Source: Neobacillus driksii | GTDB lineage: Bacteria; Bacillota; Bacilli; Bacillales; Cytobacillaceae | Direction of reading: 5' to 3' | Assembly: GCF_013409995.1 (NCBI RefSeq) | Contig: NZ_JACCBX010000001.1 | Coordinates: 432,932 to 496,931 of the forward strand | Length of the DNA: 64,000 nt | In this document: positions 49,531 through 63,561 of the stretch, piece by piece | Numbering within the stretch: position 1 is the first letter of the stretch | Layout of the letters: each line of letters starts with the position of its first letter | The notes under the pieces: model-generated | What the model saw: only the letters and a program-made list of their open reading frames with translations | Databases searched by the model: none | Told to the model about the DNA's origin: nothing | Made by a program: the position numbers and the translations under genes

Positions 49531-50553
49531 ATGCAATCACTCATCGATATTCAAAAAAGATTATTACCTGATCTCCTTCAAGTACTACATAAACGATATT
49601 CTATCCTTAGACATATCGGCTTTATGCAGCCAGTAGGAAGAAGGAGTCTTGCTTCCAACCTTGGGTACACGGAAAGAGTTCTTCGCAGTGAGGTGGATTT
49701 CCTCAAGGAACAAAATCTTGTTTCGATTAACAATATTGGAATGAGTTTAACTTCTGAAGGGAAGAATTTGCTAGAGGATTTAGAAGGACTAATTCGAGAA
49801 TTAATCGGTATTGACGTAATGGAATTGGAGCTGAAACACCGACTTAAGATTCGGAAGGTTATCATCGTACCTGGAAACAGTGATGAATCCCTTATGGTAA
49901 AAGAGGACCTTGGGAAGGCATGTGCCTTCTGTATGAAAAAATATCTAACTGGGAAAAATATAATCGCTGTAACTGGCGGCTCAACGATGGCTGCTGTCGC
50001 AAATGTACTTACACCCGAGATTGGCAAAAAGGAATTACTGTTTGTACCGGCACGCGGCGGAATTGGTGAGGATGTTCAGAACCAGGCAAATACGATAAGC
50101 TCGATTATGTCAAAAAAAACAAATTCGAAGCACCGTGTATTCTATGTACCTGATCAGGTTAGTAATGAAATTTATCAATCTCTGATAAAAGAACCTGAAA
50201 TTCATGAAGTATTAAACTTGATAAAATCAGCAAGCATGGTTCTTCATGGAATTGGGGATGCTATCACGATGGCTGAGCGAAGAAATTCAAAACCCGAGAT
50301 TATGCAGAAGTTAGTGACGAATGGGGCTGTCGGTGAAGCTTTTGGCTATTATTTTAACGAAAAAGGTGAAATTGTCCACAAGGTATTAACAATTGGACTT
50401 CAGCTAGAAGACCTTGCACAGATTCCTAATGTGATTGCTGTTGCAGGCGGCACCTCTAAGGCAAAAGCAATAAAGGCTTATATGAAAAAAGCACCTGCGT
50501 CTACCATATTAATCACAGATGAGGGTGCAGCAAGAATGTTATTAAAAGGTTAA
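49531..50553 (+). CDS. cggR: Central glycolytic genes regulator
   Basis: A 340-residue SorC/DeoR-type repressor: N-terminal winged helix (~1-90, GRRSLASNLGYTERVLRSEV) and C-terminal sugar-phosphate domain (~90-340, VTGGSTMAAVA, FVPARGGIGED, VAGGTSKAKAI). It represses its own operon in the absence of fructose-1,6-bisphosphate. The start at 49531 follows AAAGGAG and gives the B. subtilis length; the ATG at 49459 lies before the operator. Confidence 0.96.
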   Translation: MQSLIDIQKRLLPDLLQVLHKRYSILRHIGFMQPVGRRSLASNLGYTERVLRSEVDFLKEQNLVSINNIGMSLTSEGKNLLEDLEGLIRELIGIDVMELELKHRLKIRKVIIVPGNSDESLMVKEDLGKACAFCMKKYLTGKNIIAVTGGSTMAAVANVLTPEIGKKELLFVPARGGIGEDVQNQANTISSIMSKKTNSKHRVFYVPDQVSNEIYQSLIKEPEIHEVLNLIKSASMVLHGIGDAITMAERRNSKPEIMQKLVTNGAVGEAFGYYFNEKGEIVHKVLTIGLQLEDLAQIPNVIAVAGGTSKAKAIKAYMKKAPASTILITDEGAARMLLKG

Positions 50554-50568
50554 TCCCTTTTTAAATAA

Positions 50569-51609
<1,041 letters not shown>

Positions 51610-51753
51610 TCCTAACAGGCTAAGGTTGGAAATATTTTCTTCTAAAGGCTATAATGATTTATGGTATTTCAAAGGGGAGCGGGGAACATTCCCCCCTCCT
51701 TTTTTTATGTAAATATGGGTTTTACTAGCTTTTTATTAATTAGGAGGCTTCGC

Positions 51754-52938
51754 ATGAACAAGAAAACATTAAAAGATGTAGATGTAAAAGGAAAACGCGT
51801 TTTCTGCCGAGTTGATTTTAACGTTCCTATGCAGGATGGAAAAATTACGGATGAAACAAGAATCCGCGCTGCATTACCTACTATTCAATATTTAATCGAT
51901 CAAGGTGCAAAGGTAATTTTAGCGAGCCATTTTGGACGTCCAAAGGGTAAAGTTGTTGAGGAAATGCGCTTAACTCCAGTGGGTGTAAGACTTTCTGACC
52001 TTCTTGGCAAAAACGTGCAAAAAGCAGATGAAGCATACGGTGATTCTGTGAAATCTTTAATTGAAGCTATGAATGAAGGCGATGTTCTTCTTCTTGAAAA
52101 CGTTCGTTTTTACCCAGGTGAAGAAAAGAATGATCCAGAATTAGCGAAATCCTTTGCAGAGCTTGCTGACGTCTATGTAAACGATGCTTTTGGTGCAGCA
52201 CACCGAGCACATGCTTCTACAGAAGGTATTGCTCACCATCTTCCTGCTGTATCTGGTCTTTTAATGGAGAAAGAGCTTGATGTACTAGGAAAAGCTCTAT
52301 CCAATCCTGAACGTCCGTTTACAGCGATTATTGGCGGAGCGAAGGTAAAGGACAAAATTGGTGTTATCGAAAACCTTTTAGAAAAGGTTGATAACTTAAT
52401 TATTGGCGGCGGTCTTGCTTATACTTTTATTAAGGCACAGGGTCATGAAATTGGAAAATCTCTTCTAGAGGCAGATAAACTTGACTTAGCGAATTCTTTT
52501 ATTGAAAAAGCAAAAGAAAAAGGTGTCAATTTCTATATGCCGGTTGACGCTATCGTTGCAGACGATTTCTCTGCGGATGCAAATTCTAAAGAGGTAGCAA
52601 TTGAAGAAATTCCTGCTGATTGGGAAGCTCTTGATATCGGGCCAAAAACAAGAGAAATCTATCGTGACGTCATTCAAAAATCAAAATTAGTGATTTGGAA
52701 CGGACCAATGGGTGTGTTCGAAATTGATAAGTTTGCTGGTGGTACGAAGGCAGTTGCTGAAGCACTTGCAGAAGCAGAAGGTACATATTCAGTAATTGGC
52801 GGCGGAGATTCTGCGGCAGCAGTGGAAAAATTCAATTTAGCAGAAAAAATGAGCCATATTTCAACAGGCGGCGGCGCTTCACTTGAATTCATGGAAGGCA
52901 AAGAACTTCCAGGCGTTGTAGCTTTAAACGATAAATAA
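51754..52938 (+). CDS. pgk: Phosphoglycerate kinase
   Basis: A 394-residue enzyme making ATP from 1,3-bisphosphoglycerate. Motifs [35 protein letters not shown] and the C-terminal GGGDSAAAV. The start at 51754 has TAGGAGG upstream; the in-frame ATG at 51661 has none. The 144-base gap after gapA may hold an mRNA end signal, but I see no clear hairpin with a T-run. Confidence 0.98.
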   Translation: MNKKTLKDVDVKGKRVFCRVDFNVPMQDGKITDETRIRAALPTIQYLIDQGAKVILASHFGRPKGKVVEEMRLTPVGVRLSDLLGKNVQKADEAYGDSVKSLIEAMNEGDVLLLENVRFYPGEEKNDPELAKSFAELADVYVNDAFGAAHRAHASTEGIAHHLPAVSGLLMEKELDVLGKALSNPERPFTAIIGGAKVKDKIGVIENLLEKVDNLIIGGGLAYTFIKAQGHEIGKSLLEADKLDLANSFIEKAKEKGVNFYMPVDAIVADDFSADANSKEVAIEEIPADWEALDIGPKTREIYRDVIQKSKLVIWNGPMGVFEIDKFAGGTKAVAEALAEAEGTYSVIGGGDSAAAVEKFNLAEKMSHISTGGGASLEFMEGKELPGVVALNDK

Positions 52939-52941
52939 TAA

Positions 52942-55258
<2,317 letters not shown>

Positions 55259-55286
55259 TTTTTTATATTAAAAGGAGAGAAATTAA

Positions 55287-56585
<1,299 letters not shown>

Positions 56586-56596
56586 GAACAAAGCTT

Positions 56597-56630
56597 AGGC
56601 ACTCATTGACGAATGGGTGCCTTTCTTGTC
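56597..56630 (+). terminator. Terminator of the glycolytic operon
   Basis: AGGCACTCATT / AATGGGTGCCT (one G-U), 4-base loop, then TTCTTGTCT. The weak T-run is usual for a long operon. Confidence 0.75.
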
Positions 56631-56760
56631 TAGAGTGACTGTATGATATTTTTGAAAGGATATCTACTATAAGCTGACATAACACTGGTATTGTTAAAAA
56701 AGCAATAATATGGTACATTAAAAATACTGTGAAATGTACGTACTACAGGAGGTGTCTTTC

Positions 56761-56994
56761 ATGCATGCATTGGTTGTTACATTATTAGTAATCGTTAGTA
56801 TTGGACTTATTCTTGTTGTTTTATTGCAATCAGGTAAAAGTGCTGGATTATCTGGTGCCATTTCAGGTGGTGCTGAACAATTATTCGGTAAGCAAAAAGC
56901 ACGAGGACTGGACTTAATTTTACATCGCATTACTGTTGTATTAGCAGTTCTTTTCATTATTCTTGCTGTCTTAGTTGCATACTTCGAAGTTTAA
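56761..56994 (+). CDS. secG: Preprotein translocase subunit SecG
   Basis: A 77-residue protein with two membrane helices around the [19 protein letters not shown] loop; it assists SecYE during SecA-driven export. The start at 56761 follows CAGGAGGTG; ATG 56734 is upstream of that site. It precedes est-rnr-smpB-ssrA as in B. subtilis. Confidence 0.96.
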   Translation: MHALVVTLLVIVSIGLILVVLLQSGKSAGLSGAISGGAEQLFGKQKARGLDLILHRITVVLAVLFIILAVLVAYFEV

Positions 56995-57006
56995 TAAAGA
57001 ATGCTC

Positions 57007-57036
57007 AAAAACCTGGCTTATGTCAGGTTTTTTTTA
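57007..57036 (+). terminator. Terminator of secG
   Basis: AAAACCTG / CAGGTTTT with a 9-base loop and T-run. Confidence 0.8.
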
Positions 57037-57131
57037 TGTACAAAACAACGAATGCTTTTTTCTGGAATGTTACCCCATTGTTTGCTTAAACTAAGGTAAT
57101 GGATTTGATTAGAGTTGAAGGAGTTTTTATG

Positions 57132-57878
57132 ATGAAAATTGCAGCACCTAAGCCCTTTACGTTTAAAGGAGGAAAACGAGCAGTTTTATTGCTTCACGGT
57201 TTTACAGGTAATTCGGCTGATGTTCGGATGTTGGGGCGCTTTTTAGAAAAACGAGGGTATACCTGTCATGCGCCTCACTATAAAGGACACGGAGTTCCGC
57301 CAGAGGAGCTTGTACATACTGGACCAGAAGATTGGTGGAAGGACGTAATAAATGGTTACAATTATTTAAAAGACCTAGGACATGAAGAAATTGCAGTTGG
57401 GGGACTCTCACTAGGCGGCGTATTTTCGTTGAAATTGGGTTACACTGTACCTATAAAGGGTATTATACCGATGTGTGCACCTATGTATATAAAAAGTGAA
57501 GAAGTGATGCACCAAGGAATTCTCGACTATGCCCGCGAATATAAGGTACGAGAAGGAAAAAGCGAAGAGCAAATAGAATTGGAAATGAATGAGTTTGCGA
57601 AAACGCCAATGAAAACCTTAAAGGCGTTGCAATCTTTAATTTCTGATGTCCGCAACCATGTGGATATGATTTATGCTCCTACCTTTGTCGTCCAAGCTCG
57701 CCACGATAAAATGATTAACACAGATAGTGCAAACATCATTTACAATGAGGTTGAGTCCGTAACCAAAGAAATTAAATGGTATGAGGAATCGGGCCATGTG
57801 ATTACGTTAGATAAAGAACGTGATCAGCTTCATGAAGATATATATGCTTTTTTAGAAAAATTAGATTGGCAGAAATAA
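57132..57878 (+). CDS. est: Carboxylesterase (Est, YvaK-like)
   Basis: A 248-residue alpha/beta hydrolase: oxyanion segment [18 protein letters not shown], nucleophile Ser in GLSLGG near residue 94, Asp in RHDKMI and His in SGHVIT. Related to Geobacillus Est30. The physiological ester is unknown. The start at 57132 matches the homologous N-terminus; ATG 57129 is equally possible. It lies 20 bases before rnr. Confidence 0.93.
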   Translation: MKIAAPKPFTFKGGKRAVLLLHGFTGNSADVRMLGRFLEKRGYTCHAPHYKGHGVPPEELVHTGPEDWWKDVINGYNYLKDLGHEEIAVGGLSLGGVFSLKLGYTVPIKGIIPMCAPMYIKSEEVMHQGILDYAREYKVREGKSEEQIELEMNEFAKTPMKTLKALQSLISDVRNHVDMIYAPTFVVQARHDKMINTDSANIIYNEVESVTKEIKWYEESGHVITLDKERDQLHEDIYAFLEKLDWQK

Positions 57879-57898
57879 TCCTTTGAGGAGGGATTTTA

Positions 57899-60256
57899 TT
57901 GGAAGATAATATTCAACAGCACGTTGATAAGCTTTTACAATATATGAGGGACGAGGCTTACAAACCTTTGACAGTTCAAGAACTAGAAGAGGCATTTGGA
58001 ATTTCTGACTCGAGCGAGTTTAAGGAATTTGTAAAAGCGCTTGTTCAAATGGAGGAAAAAGGACTTGTTGTCCGTACGCGCAGTAACCGTTATGGATTGC
58101 CGCAAAAAATGAACCTTATTCGCGGTAAGCTCACAGGTCATGCAAAAGGTTTTGCGTTTGTGATACCAGATGAACCCGGTATGGATGATATATTTATACC
58201 GCCAAATGAGCTGAATAATGCCATGCATGGCGATACCGTTCTTGCTCGAATTGCTTCCGAGACTTCCGGTCAGCGAAGAGAAGGAAGTATTATTCGTATT
58301 TTAGAAAGAGGCGTACAGCAAATCGTCGGTACCTATGTGGAAAGCAAAAGCTTTGGCTTTGTGATCCCAGATGATAAAAAATTTGCAAGTGATGTTTTTA
58401 TCCCTAAGTCAGCATCTAAGGGTGCAGTAGAAGGACATAAAGTAGTGGTCAAGCTTACTACCTATCCTGAAGGACGTAAAAGTGCTGAAGGAGAGGTTAT
58501 AACTGTCCTTGGACATAAAAACGATCCGGGTGTGGATATTCTTTCTGTTATCCACAAACATGGACTGCCAATGGCATTCCCTGATGACGTATTAAAGCAG
58601 GCAAACGAAACACCAGAAACGATTGACGAGAGTGAATTGGCAAACCGTCGCGATCTCAGGAATGAAACGATCGTTACAATAGACGGAGCTGACGCAAAGG
58701 ACCTTGATGACGCCGTTACGGTAACGAAGCTCGAAAATGGCAACTATAAGCTTGGCGTACATATTGCAGATGTCAGCTATTATGTAAAAGAAGGAACGCC
58801 AATTGACCTTGAGGCAGAAGAACGTGCCACAAGTGTTTATTTAGTGGATAGGGTAATTCCAATGATTCCACATCGGTTATCGAATGGAATTTGTTCACTA
58901 AATCCACGAGTTGACCGGCTGGTGTTATCATGTGATATGGAAATTAATCCAGAAGGTCAAGTGGTTAATCATGAGATTTTTCAAAGTGTTATCAAGACTA
59001 CTGAGAGAATGACTTATTTTGATGTAAATAAGATTTTAGTTGATAAAGATGAGGGAACACGTTCCCGCTATGAGTCGCTTGTACCGATGTTCGAACAAAT
59101 GGAGGAACTGGCCCAAATCTTGCGCGAGAAGAGAATGAAGCGCGGTGCGATTGATTTCGACTTTAAAGAATCTAAGGTTTTGGTCGATGAAGATAGTAAA
59201 CCGGTAGATGTTGTTCTGCGTGAACGGTCAGTCGCGGAAAGATTAATTGAAGAATTCATGCTTGCTGCTAATGAAACAGTTGCAGAGCATTTTCACTGGA
59301 TGGAAGTACCGTTTATTTATCGAATCCATGAAGATCCAAAAGAGGATAAGCTAAGAAGATTCTTTGAGTTTATCACCAACTTTGGCTATATCGTTAAAGG
59401 AACAGCGAATGATGTTCATCCGAGGGCGTTACAGGAAATTATTGAAGAGGTTCAAGGCACACCGGAAGAGATGGTTATTTCGACTGTTATGCTTAGGTCC
59501 ATGCAGCAGGCAAAATACGATCCTGAAAGCCTAGGTCATTTTGGGTTATCAACAGAGTTTTATACTCATTTCACATCGCCAATACGACGGTATCCAGATA
59601 CCATTGTCCATCGGTTAATCCGGACGTATTTAATTGAAGGAAAGCTAGATGAGACGACGAGAGAAAAATGGAATGCGCGATTGCCTGAAATTGCTCAGCA
59701 TTCATCGAAAATGGAACGCCGTGCGGTTGATGCTGAGCGTGAAACGGATGAGCTTAAAAAGGCTGAATATATGGAAGATAAGATTGGTGAAGAGTATGAT
59801 GGTATCATTAGCTCGGTAACCAATTTTGGGATGTTTGTCGAACTGTCAAACACGATTGAAGGTCTCGTTCATGTAAGCTATTTAACAGATGATTACTATC
59901 GATTTGACGAGCGCCATTTTGCCATGATTGGCGAGCGGACAGGTAAGGTATTCAGAATTGGTGATGAAATCACTGTGAGAGTTGTAAAGGTCAATAAAGA
60001 CGAGCGTTCCATCGACTTTGAAATCGTAGGAATGAAAGGTACTCGCCGTGAGCGTTCTGAGACACCGAAAGTGTTTAAAACAGGCAGCGATACGAAAAAG
60101 CCGCGTCGTAATAAACAAGAAGGCCGTGGCGGCGGGCAAAAGTCTGAAGCACGTGGAGGCGGCTCAGGTCAAGGATCTGGCACTCGAAAGAAAAAGAAGT
60201 TTTACGACAATGTCCCTAAAAATAAAAGCACGAAGCGAAAAAATAAGAAAAGATAA
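57899..60256 (+). CDS. rnr: Ribonuclease R
   Basis: A 785-residue 3'-5' exoribonuclease: N-terminal winged helix (~1-75), two cold-shock domains (~80-225), RNB catalytic domain (~245-580, with Asp residues in [12 protein letters not shown]), S1 domain (~630-710) and a basic, Gly-rich tail (~715-785). It degrades structured RNA and, with SmpB-tmRNA, stalled mRNAs; the genes are neighbours. TTG start after GAGGAGGG. A DnaA-box-like 9-mer at 58548 is isolated and likely chance. Confidence 0.97.
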   Translation: MEDNIQQHVDKLLQYMRDEAYKPLTVQELEEAFGISDSSEFKEFVKALVQMEEKGLVVRTRSNRYGLPQKMNLIRGKLTGHAKGFAFVIPDEPGMDDIFIPPNELNNAMHGDTVLARIASETSGQRREGSIIRILERGVQQIVGTYVESKSFGFVIPDDKKFASDVFIPKSASKGAVEGHKVVVKLTTYPEGRKSAEGEVITVLGHKNDPGVDILSVIHKHGLPMAFPDDVLKQANETPETIDESELANRRDLRNETIVTIDGADAKDLDDAVTVTKLENGNYKLGVHIADVSYYVKEGTPIDLEAEERATSVYLVDRVIPMIPHRLSNGICSLNPRVDRLVLSCDMEINPEGQVVNHEIFQSVIKTTERMTYFDVNKILVDKDEGTRSRYESLVPMFEQMEELAQILREKRMKRGAIDFDFKESKVLVDEDSKPVDVVLRERSVAERLIEEFMLAANETVAEHFHWMEVPFIYRIHEDPKEDKLRRFFEFITNFGYIVKGTANDVHPRALQEIIEEVQGTPEEMVISTVMLRSMQQAKYDPESLGHFGLSTEFYTHFTSPIRRYPDTIVHRLIRTYLIEGKLDETTREKWNARLPEIAQHSSKMERRAVDAERETDELKKAEYMEDKIGEEYDGIISSVTNFGMFVELSNTIEGLVHVSYLTDDYYRFDERHFAMIGERTGKVFRIGDEITVRVVKVNKDERSIDFEIVGMKGTRRERSETPKVFKTGSDTKKPRRNKQEGRGGGQKSEARGGGSGQGSGTRKKKKFYDNVPKNKSTKRKNKKR

Positions 60257-60263
60257 ATAACGG

Positions 60264-60290
60264 AGAGGGCCTAATCTAAGGTCCTCTTTC
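60264..60290 (+). terminator. Probable terminator after rnr
   Basis: An imperfect stem AGAGGGCCT / AGGTCCTCT with a short T-rich tail. It may be partial, since smpB follows within 90 bases. Confidence 0.5.
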
Positions 60291-60344
60291 AATTGTTATA
60301 CAAACAGTTTTCTGCTAAAATTAACCCATAACGAGGTGAGAGAC

Positions 60345-60812
60345 ATGCCAAAAGGTGAAGGAAAAGTTGTTGCGCAAAATAAGAAAGCCTACCATGATTA
60401 CTTTATTGAAGAAACATATGAGGCAGGTATTGTTCTTCAAGGAACAGAAATCAAATCAATACGTGCCGGCAAAGTGAATTTAAAGGATTCCTATGCAAGA
60501 ATTCACAATGGTGAAATGCATTTATTAAATATGCATGTTAGCCCATATGAACAAGGGAATCGCTTTAATCATGATCCTTTGAGACAGAGAAAGCTTTTGC
60601 TTCATAAGCGGGAAATTAATAAGCTTTTTGGTGAAACAAGAGAAGCAGGTTATGCATTGATTCCATTAAAGATTTACTTGAAAAATGGTTTTGCGAAGGT
60701 TTTATTAGGGTTGGCAAAGGGTAAAAAGAATTATGATAAACGTGAAGTCTTGAAGCAAAAAGAGGCTAAGCGTGATATCGAGCGTGCATTCCGTGACCGT
60801 CAAAAGTTATAA
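60345..60812 (+). CDS. smpB: SsrA-binding protein SmpB
   Basis: A 155-residue protein that binds the tRNA-like part of tmRNA and brings it to stalled ribosomes. The OB-fold core ([21 protein letters not shown]) and C-terminal basic helix ([20 protein letters not shown]) are present. The start at 60345 follows GAGGTGA. It lies just before its RNA partner ssrA. Confidence 0.98.
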   Translation: MPKGEGKVVAQNKKAYHDYFIEETYEAGIVLQGTEIKSIRAGKVNLKDSYARIHNGEMHLLNMHVSPYEQGNRFNHDPLRQRKLLLHKREINKLFGETREAGYALIPLKIYLKNGFAKVLLGLAKGKKNYDKREVLKQKEAKRDIERAFRDRQKL

Positions 60813-60828
60813 TTACAAATACTTACAA

Positions 60829-60856
60829 TTGAAAAATTCGCTCAGTATGTTATAAT
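60829..60856 (+). promoter_or_regulatory. Promoter of ssrA
   Basis: TTGAAA (60829-60834) and extended -10 TG-T-TATAAT (60851-60856), 16-base spacer. It implies a ~95-nt leader before the mature 5' end. The leader includes hairpins ATCGCT/AGCGAT-like near 60864-60878 and GCTCAA / TTGAGC near 60890-60908. A second TATAAT at 60953-60958 abuts the mature 5' end and is too close to be the promoter. Confidence 0.65.
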
Positions 60857-60958
60857 AAGTTTGTCGCTAAGGAGCGATGTTAACTTTTTGCTCAAACTAT
60901 TGTTGAGCTTCCGAACCGTCTGCTTAAATCTTTCATTAGGTTTAGCACATTTTATAAT

Positions 60959-61602
60959 GGGGGCGCTAAGGATTCGACAGGGGTAGTTCGAGCTTGGGTT
61001 GCGAGTCGAGGGGATCGGCCTCGTTAAAACGTCAACGCCTATAACTGGCAAAACTAACAACAACCTAGCTTTCGCAGCTTAATAACTGCTTAGCTGTTCG
61101 CCCCTCCATCGCCTATGTGGTAGGGTAGCGGACTCACTCTTAGTAGGCTACGCCGGAGTCCACCGTCTGAGGGCGAAGGAAGAGAACAACCAGACTAGCT
61201 GACCGGACGCCTGTCGATAGGCAAAAGGATCAGCGAAGCGCCAATATGTCGACTACACTCGTAGAAGCTTAAGTGCCGTTATCTTTGGACGCGGGTTCGA
61301 TTAATTATAGTCGCCTTATGTGGTAACACATAAGTGAAAATTCGGCTTTATCGGTGAAACCTACGTCGCTTTATCAAGGCGATAAGGCAATGCCGAGCGG
61401 TATGTGGAGCAATCCAACAGCCGTGTATCGACTTATAGGCTGCCATTTTAGAATGGTAGTACTAGGATGCGAAATCCTACCTGTTAAAAGGTGAAAATTA
61501 TATTTCGCATAATACGCCGAAGGGCCTGTAATTCCTACAGGTTCAAGATATAGTCAGTGCCATGACGAAAGCATGGAAACGCACGTCCCGCCGTCTCCAC
61601 CA
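60959..61602 (+). ncRNA. ssrA: Transfer-messenger RNA, split by an intron in the T-loop
   Basis: tmRNA rescues stalled ribosomes and tags the nascent chain. The 5' acceptor strand GGGGGCG (60959-60965) pairs with CGTCTCC (61592-61598), discriminator A and CCA (61600-61602) are encoded, and GGATTCGACAGG is the usual 5' segment. The tag reading frame starts at GGC 61047 and ends with two TAA codons (61080-61085), giving (A)GKTNNNLAFAA. The T-arm GCGGG-TTCGAT (to 61301) is separated from T-CCCGC (from 61586) by 284 nt. Joining them restores TTCGATT and a 360-nt mature RNA, the standard size. The gene therefore needs splicing to be functional. Confidence 0.96.
61302..61585 (+). other. Group I intron in the tmRNA T-loop
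   Basis: A 284-nt insert with group I features. The 5' exon ends in U (61301) and the intron ends in G (61585). P1 forms between CGAU (61298-61301) and GUCG (61310-61313), with a U-G pair at the splice site. P2 is a perfect 8-bp hairpin (61315-61322 / 61327-61334). P4 can form from TTCGGC (61341-61346) and GCCGAG (61392-61397), with AATGCCGAGC as the Q-like segment. P7 can form from GACT (61430-61433) and AGTC in the AAGATATAGTC segment (61545-61555). P9 is CCATG / CATGG (61560-61576). No endonuclease ORF lies inside. Subgroup is not assigned. Confidence 0.88.
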
Positions 61603-61619
61603 TACATAAGGTGGATAAC

Positions 61620-61650
61620 AAGATCAGTAGAGATACTGGTCTTTTTTGTT
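61620..61650 (+). terminator. Terminator of ssrA
   Basis: AGATCAGT / ACTGGTCT (one G-U) followed by TTTTTTG, 18 bases after the CCA. Confidence 0.8.
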
Positions 61651-61716
61651 TTATTTCATAAAAAATAAGCCTAGCAAAAGTGAGTTTTCACTATGTTAGG
61701 CCGCAGATTAACATAA

Positions 61717-62051
61717 TTACTGTGTTACTTTCTGAATACGTCCTTCTGCTTTGTATTCAAATGGTGATGGAAGTGATTCAACCGTTGCTTCTAAGTCTTC
61801 AGGACCTACTTCTAAGCCGGTTGCTAAAGCACCAATCCCATAGCTGGCATTACCGTTGGACCAAAAGAATACGCTTGAACAATTAACTTGTTATCTACTA
61901 CTTTATCATTGTAAACATGGTTATGAGCAGCAAAGATAACATCTACTTCAACATCGACTTTTTCAGTAATTCTTGAAGCGTCAAATCCATCTGTGTAGCC
62001 TTCTTGACTTGTAGGAATATGCGCTAAAACTACAATTGCTTCAATCCCCAA
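61717..62051 (-). pseudogene. Remnant of a metallophosphoesterase/5'-nucleotidase fused to another gene tail
   Basis: Reading on the minus strand from 62051, about 60 residues resemble the middle of a 5'-nucleotidase-type metallophosphatase (VVLAHIPTSQ, VDVIFAAHNHVYND with the AHNH metal motif, KLIVQAYSFG). It then runs out of frame; in a shifted frame a tail NASYGIGALATGLEVG to IQKVTQ continues to a stop at 61717. There is no ribosome site and no N- or C-terminal domain. It appears to be decayed debris, possibly from two genes, left after rearrangement downstream of ssrA. The function of the tail is not recognised. Confidence 0.7.
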
Positions 62052-62066
62052 TCGATGAATTTCCTC

Positions 62067-62122
62067 AAAACAAAAGCCATTCTTCTCCTGGGTTTAAAGG
62101 AAGAAAGAATGGCTTTTGTTTT
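62067..62122. terminator. Strong hairpin ending the CotF-like gene
   Basis: A near-perfect 18-bp stem (AAAACAAAAGCCATTCTT at 62067-62084 with its complement at 62105-62122). The minus-strand T-run makes it an intrinsic terminator for the minus-strand gene; it overlaps the stop. Confidence 0.85.
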
Positions 62123-62807
62123 AATGTGGCATATTGTTGTTCATATTCATATTATTATTTGGCATTTGTCCCATTGGCTGTCCCATCATTTGACCTTGTG
62201 CAGGTGCGAATGCATTTCTGTAAGTATTCATGTCCTGCTCAGCAAGCTGAGGCACCTGATAGTAATGGTGTTTATTTTGATAAATAGAGAGTTCATAGCC
62301 CATTTCTATGCAATTTGGTATGGAATCTGCAAGCACACGGCGAACAACTGGATTCGTTGTTTCTAGTGCTGCCATCGTTTTCATCGAAGCACCTGCTTTA
62401 CAAGACGCCAGCATACAGTGAGAAATGTACTCATCATTAATTTCTGATACAGATTGCCAAGGTTTCTTTGGCTGGGTTGGCTTCATACCATAAATGAAGT
62501 CATTCCCTTGGTTCATCATATATTTTGAAGTAGGGTGCGATGGGTTTTGTCCCGTTTTAAAACATTCCACTGTGATGTTATATTCATCCTGCATAAATTT
62601 ATATTGGCGATCGAGAATGTCCATTAATTCGGGGTCTTTTACATGTTGACGTAATAGCATGTAGGAATTCATCGTACCAATTGCTGCACCTAATACTTCA
62701 TTTAAATCAATTACCTCATGACCTCCATGATTAAGTTGTGGAGGTACATTCCCTGTATGCATGTTTTGGTGCATTTGTCCTTGTTGACCTTGTTGGTTTT
62801 GCATCAT
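62121..62807 (-). CDS. CotF-like spore coat protein
   Basis: A 228-residue protein: Gln/Met/His-rich N-terminus (~1-28), a helical CotF/ferritin-like core (~35-185, with NEVLGAAIGTMNSYMLLRQH and ALETTNPVVRRVLADSIPNC), and a Gln/Met/Asn-rich tail. It should be made in the mother cell and join the spore coat. AGGAGGAGAAG precedes the ATG. A CATAATAA segment upstream could be a sporulation -10, but this is weak. It is transcribed away from the encapsulin operon. Confidence 0.86.
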   Translation of the reverse strand: MMQNQQGQQGQMHQNMHTGNVPPQLNHGGHEVIDLNEVLGAAIGTMNSYMLLRQHVKDPELMDILDRQYKFMQDEYNITVECFKTGQNPSHPTSKYMMNQGNDFIYGMKPTQPKKPWQSVSEINDEYISHCMLASCKAGASMKTMAALETTNPVVRRVLADSIPNCIEMGYELSIYQNKHHYYQVPQLAEQDMNTYRNAFAPAQGQMMGQPMGQMPNNNMNMNNNMPH

Positions 62808-62971
62808 ATTCTTCTCCTCCTAATTGATTGATAACAGCCATAGTTATTATGTTTCAATCGACCAGAGTTATTCAGATTAACCATTTGTTCAAAAGATTGT
62901 AATGTAATGGTTTTAGAAAAAACAAACAACGTCAATAATGACAGGTAGTGAGTATAGGAGGTGCTTGAGAA

Positions 62972-63541
62972 GTGCAAGAAGAACTAAAGATTTTTTATAA
63001 GATATTTACAACAACCAAAGATGCAATTGAAAAATTTATGAACATGCTTGACCCGGTCATTCAAAATGCGGCAGATGAACATGAGAGACTGTATTATCAC
63101 CATATTTATGAAGAAGAGGAACAGCGTCTATCCCGTTTAGTCGTACTGATCCCACTCATTCAAAAATTTCAACAAGCCAAAGATCAAAAAGAGTTTTCTC
63201 CAGCCAACAATGAATTCAATCGACTTTTACAGGAACTTAACCTTGAAAAGTTTGGTTTACATAATTTTGTCGAACACCTGGATTTAGCACTATTTCGCTT
63301 CACGGATGAAGACCGAAGCAGTCTATTAAATAGTTTAAGGGAAGTATCATATAAGGATTATCAGCAGGTTAAACAAATGCTAATTGATATTAATGGTCGA
63401 TTTGACACCAACTTTGTTGACCCACATGCCCATCATGATGAGCACCATGATCATTTAGACCGGTCACAAACAGTGACAGTTGTAACCCATGCTCCTCAGA
63501 TTAAACAGAGAAGAGGATTTACGGTGGGAAGCTTAATCTAA
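62972..63541 (+). CDS. IMEF-type encapsulin cargo (iron-mineralising ferritin-like protein)
   Basis: A 189-residue protein of the iron-mineralising encapsulin-associated Firmicute (IMEF) type. It has a four-helix-like N-terminal part (~1-150) rich in Glu/His, including YYHHIYEEEEQR near 46-57 that could form the ferroxidase site. A His-rich linker (HAHHDEHHDHLD, ~153-165) follows, and the C-terminus ends in FTVGSLI, a typical encapsulin-targeting peptide. It should oxidise Fe(II) and be packed in the shell encoded directly downstream. GTG start with GGAGGTG upstream. The shell gene starts 20 bases after its stop. Confidence 0.9.
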   Translation: MQEELKIFYKIFTTTKDAIEKFMNMLDPVIQNAADEHERLYYHHIYEEEEQRLSRLVVLIPLIQKFQQAKDQKEFSPANNEFNRLLQELNLEKFGLHNFVEHLDLALFRFTDEDRSSLLNSLREVSYKDYQQVKQMLIDINGRFDTNFVDPHAHHDEHHDHLDRSQTVTVVTHAPQIKQRRGFTVGSLI

Positions 63542-63561
63542 GGAAAAGAGAGGATAGACCA

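Noticed and set aside
58531..58556. DnaA box and near-match inside rnr
   Set aside because: An isolated 9-mer plus one near-match in coding sequence is compatible with chance, unlike the cluster before prfB.
60842..61063. Minus-strand ORF over the ssrA 5' part
   Set aside because: It is antisense to a conserved RNA gene and has no coding signals.
60959..61301. tmRNA as a truncated or permuted two-piece gene
   Set aside because: The T-arm and CCA end are present 284 nt downstream in the correct order and strand, with group I splice-site bases.
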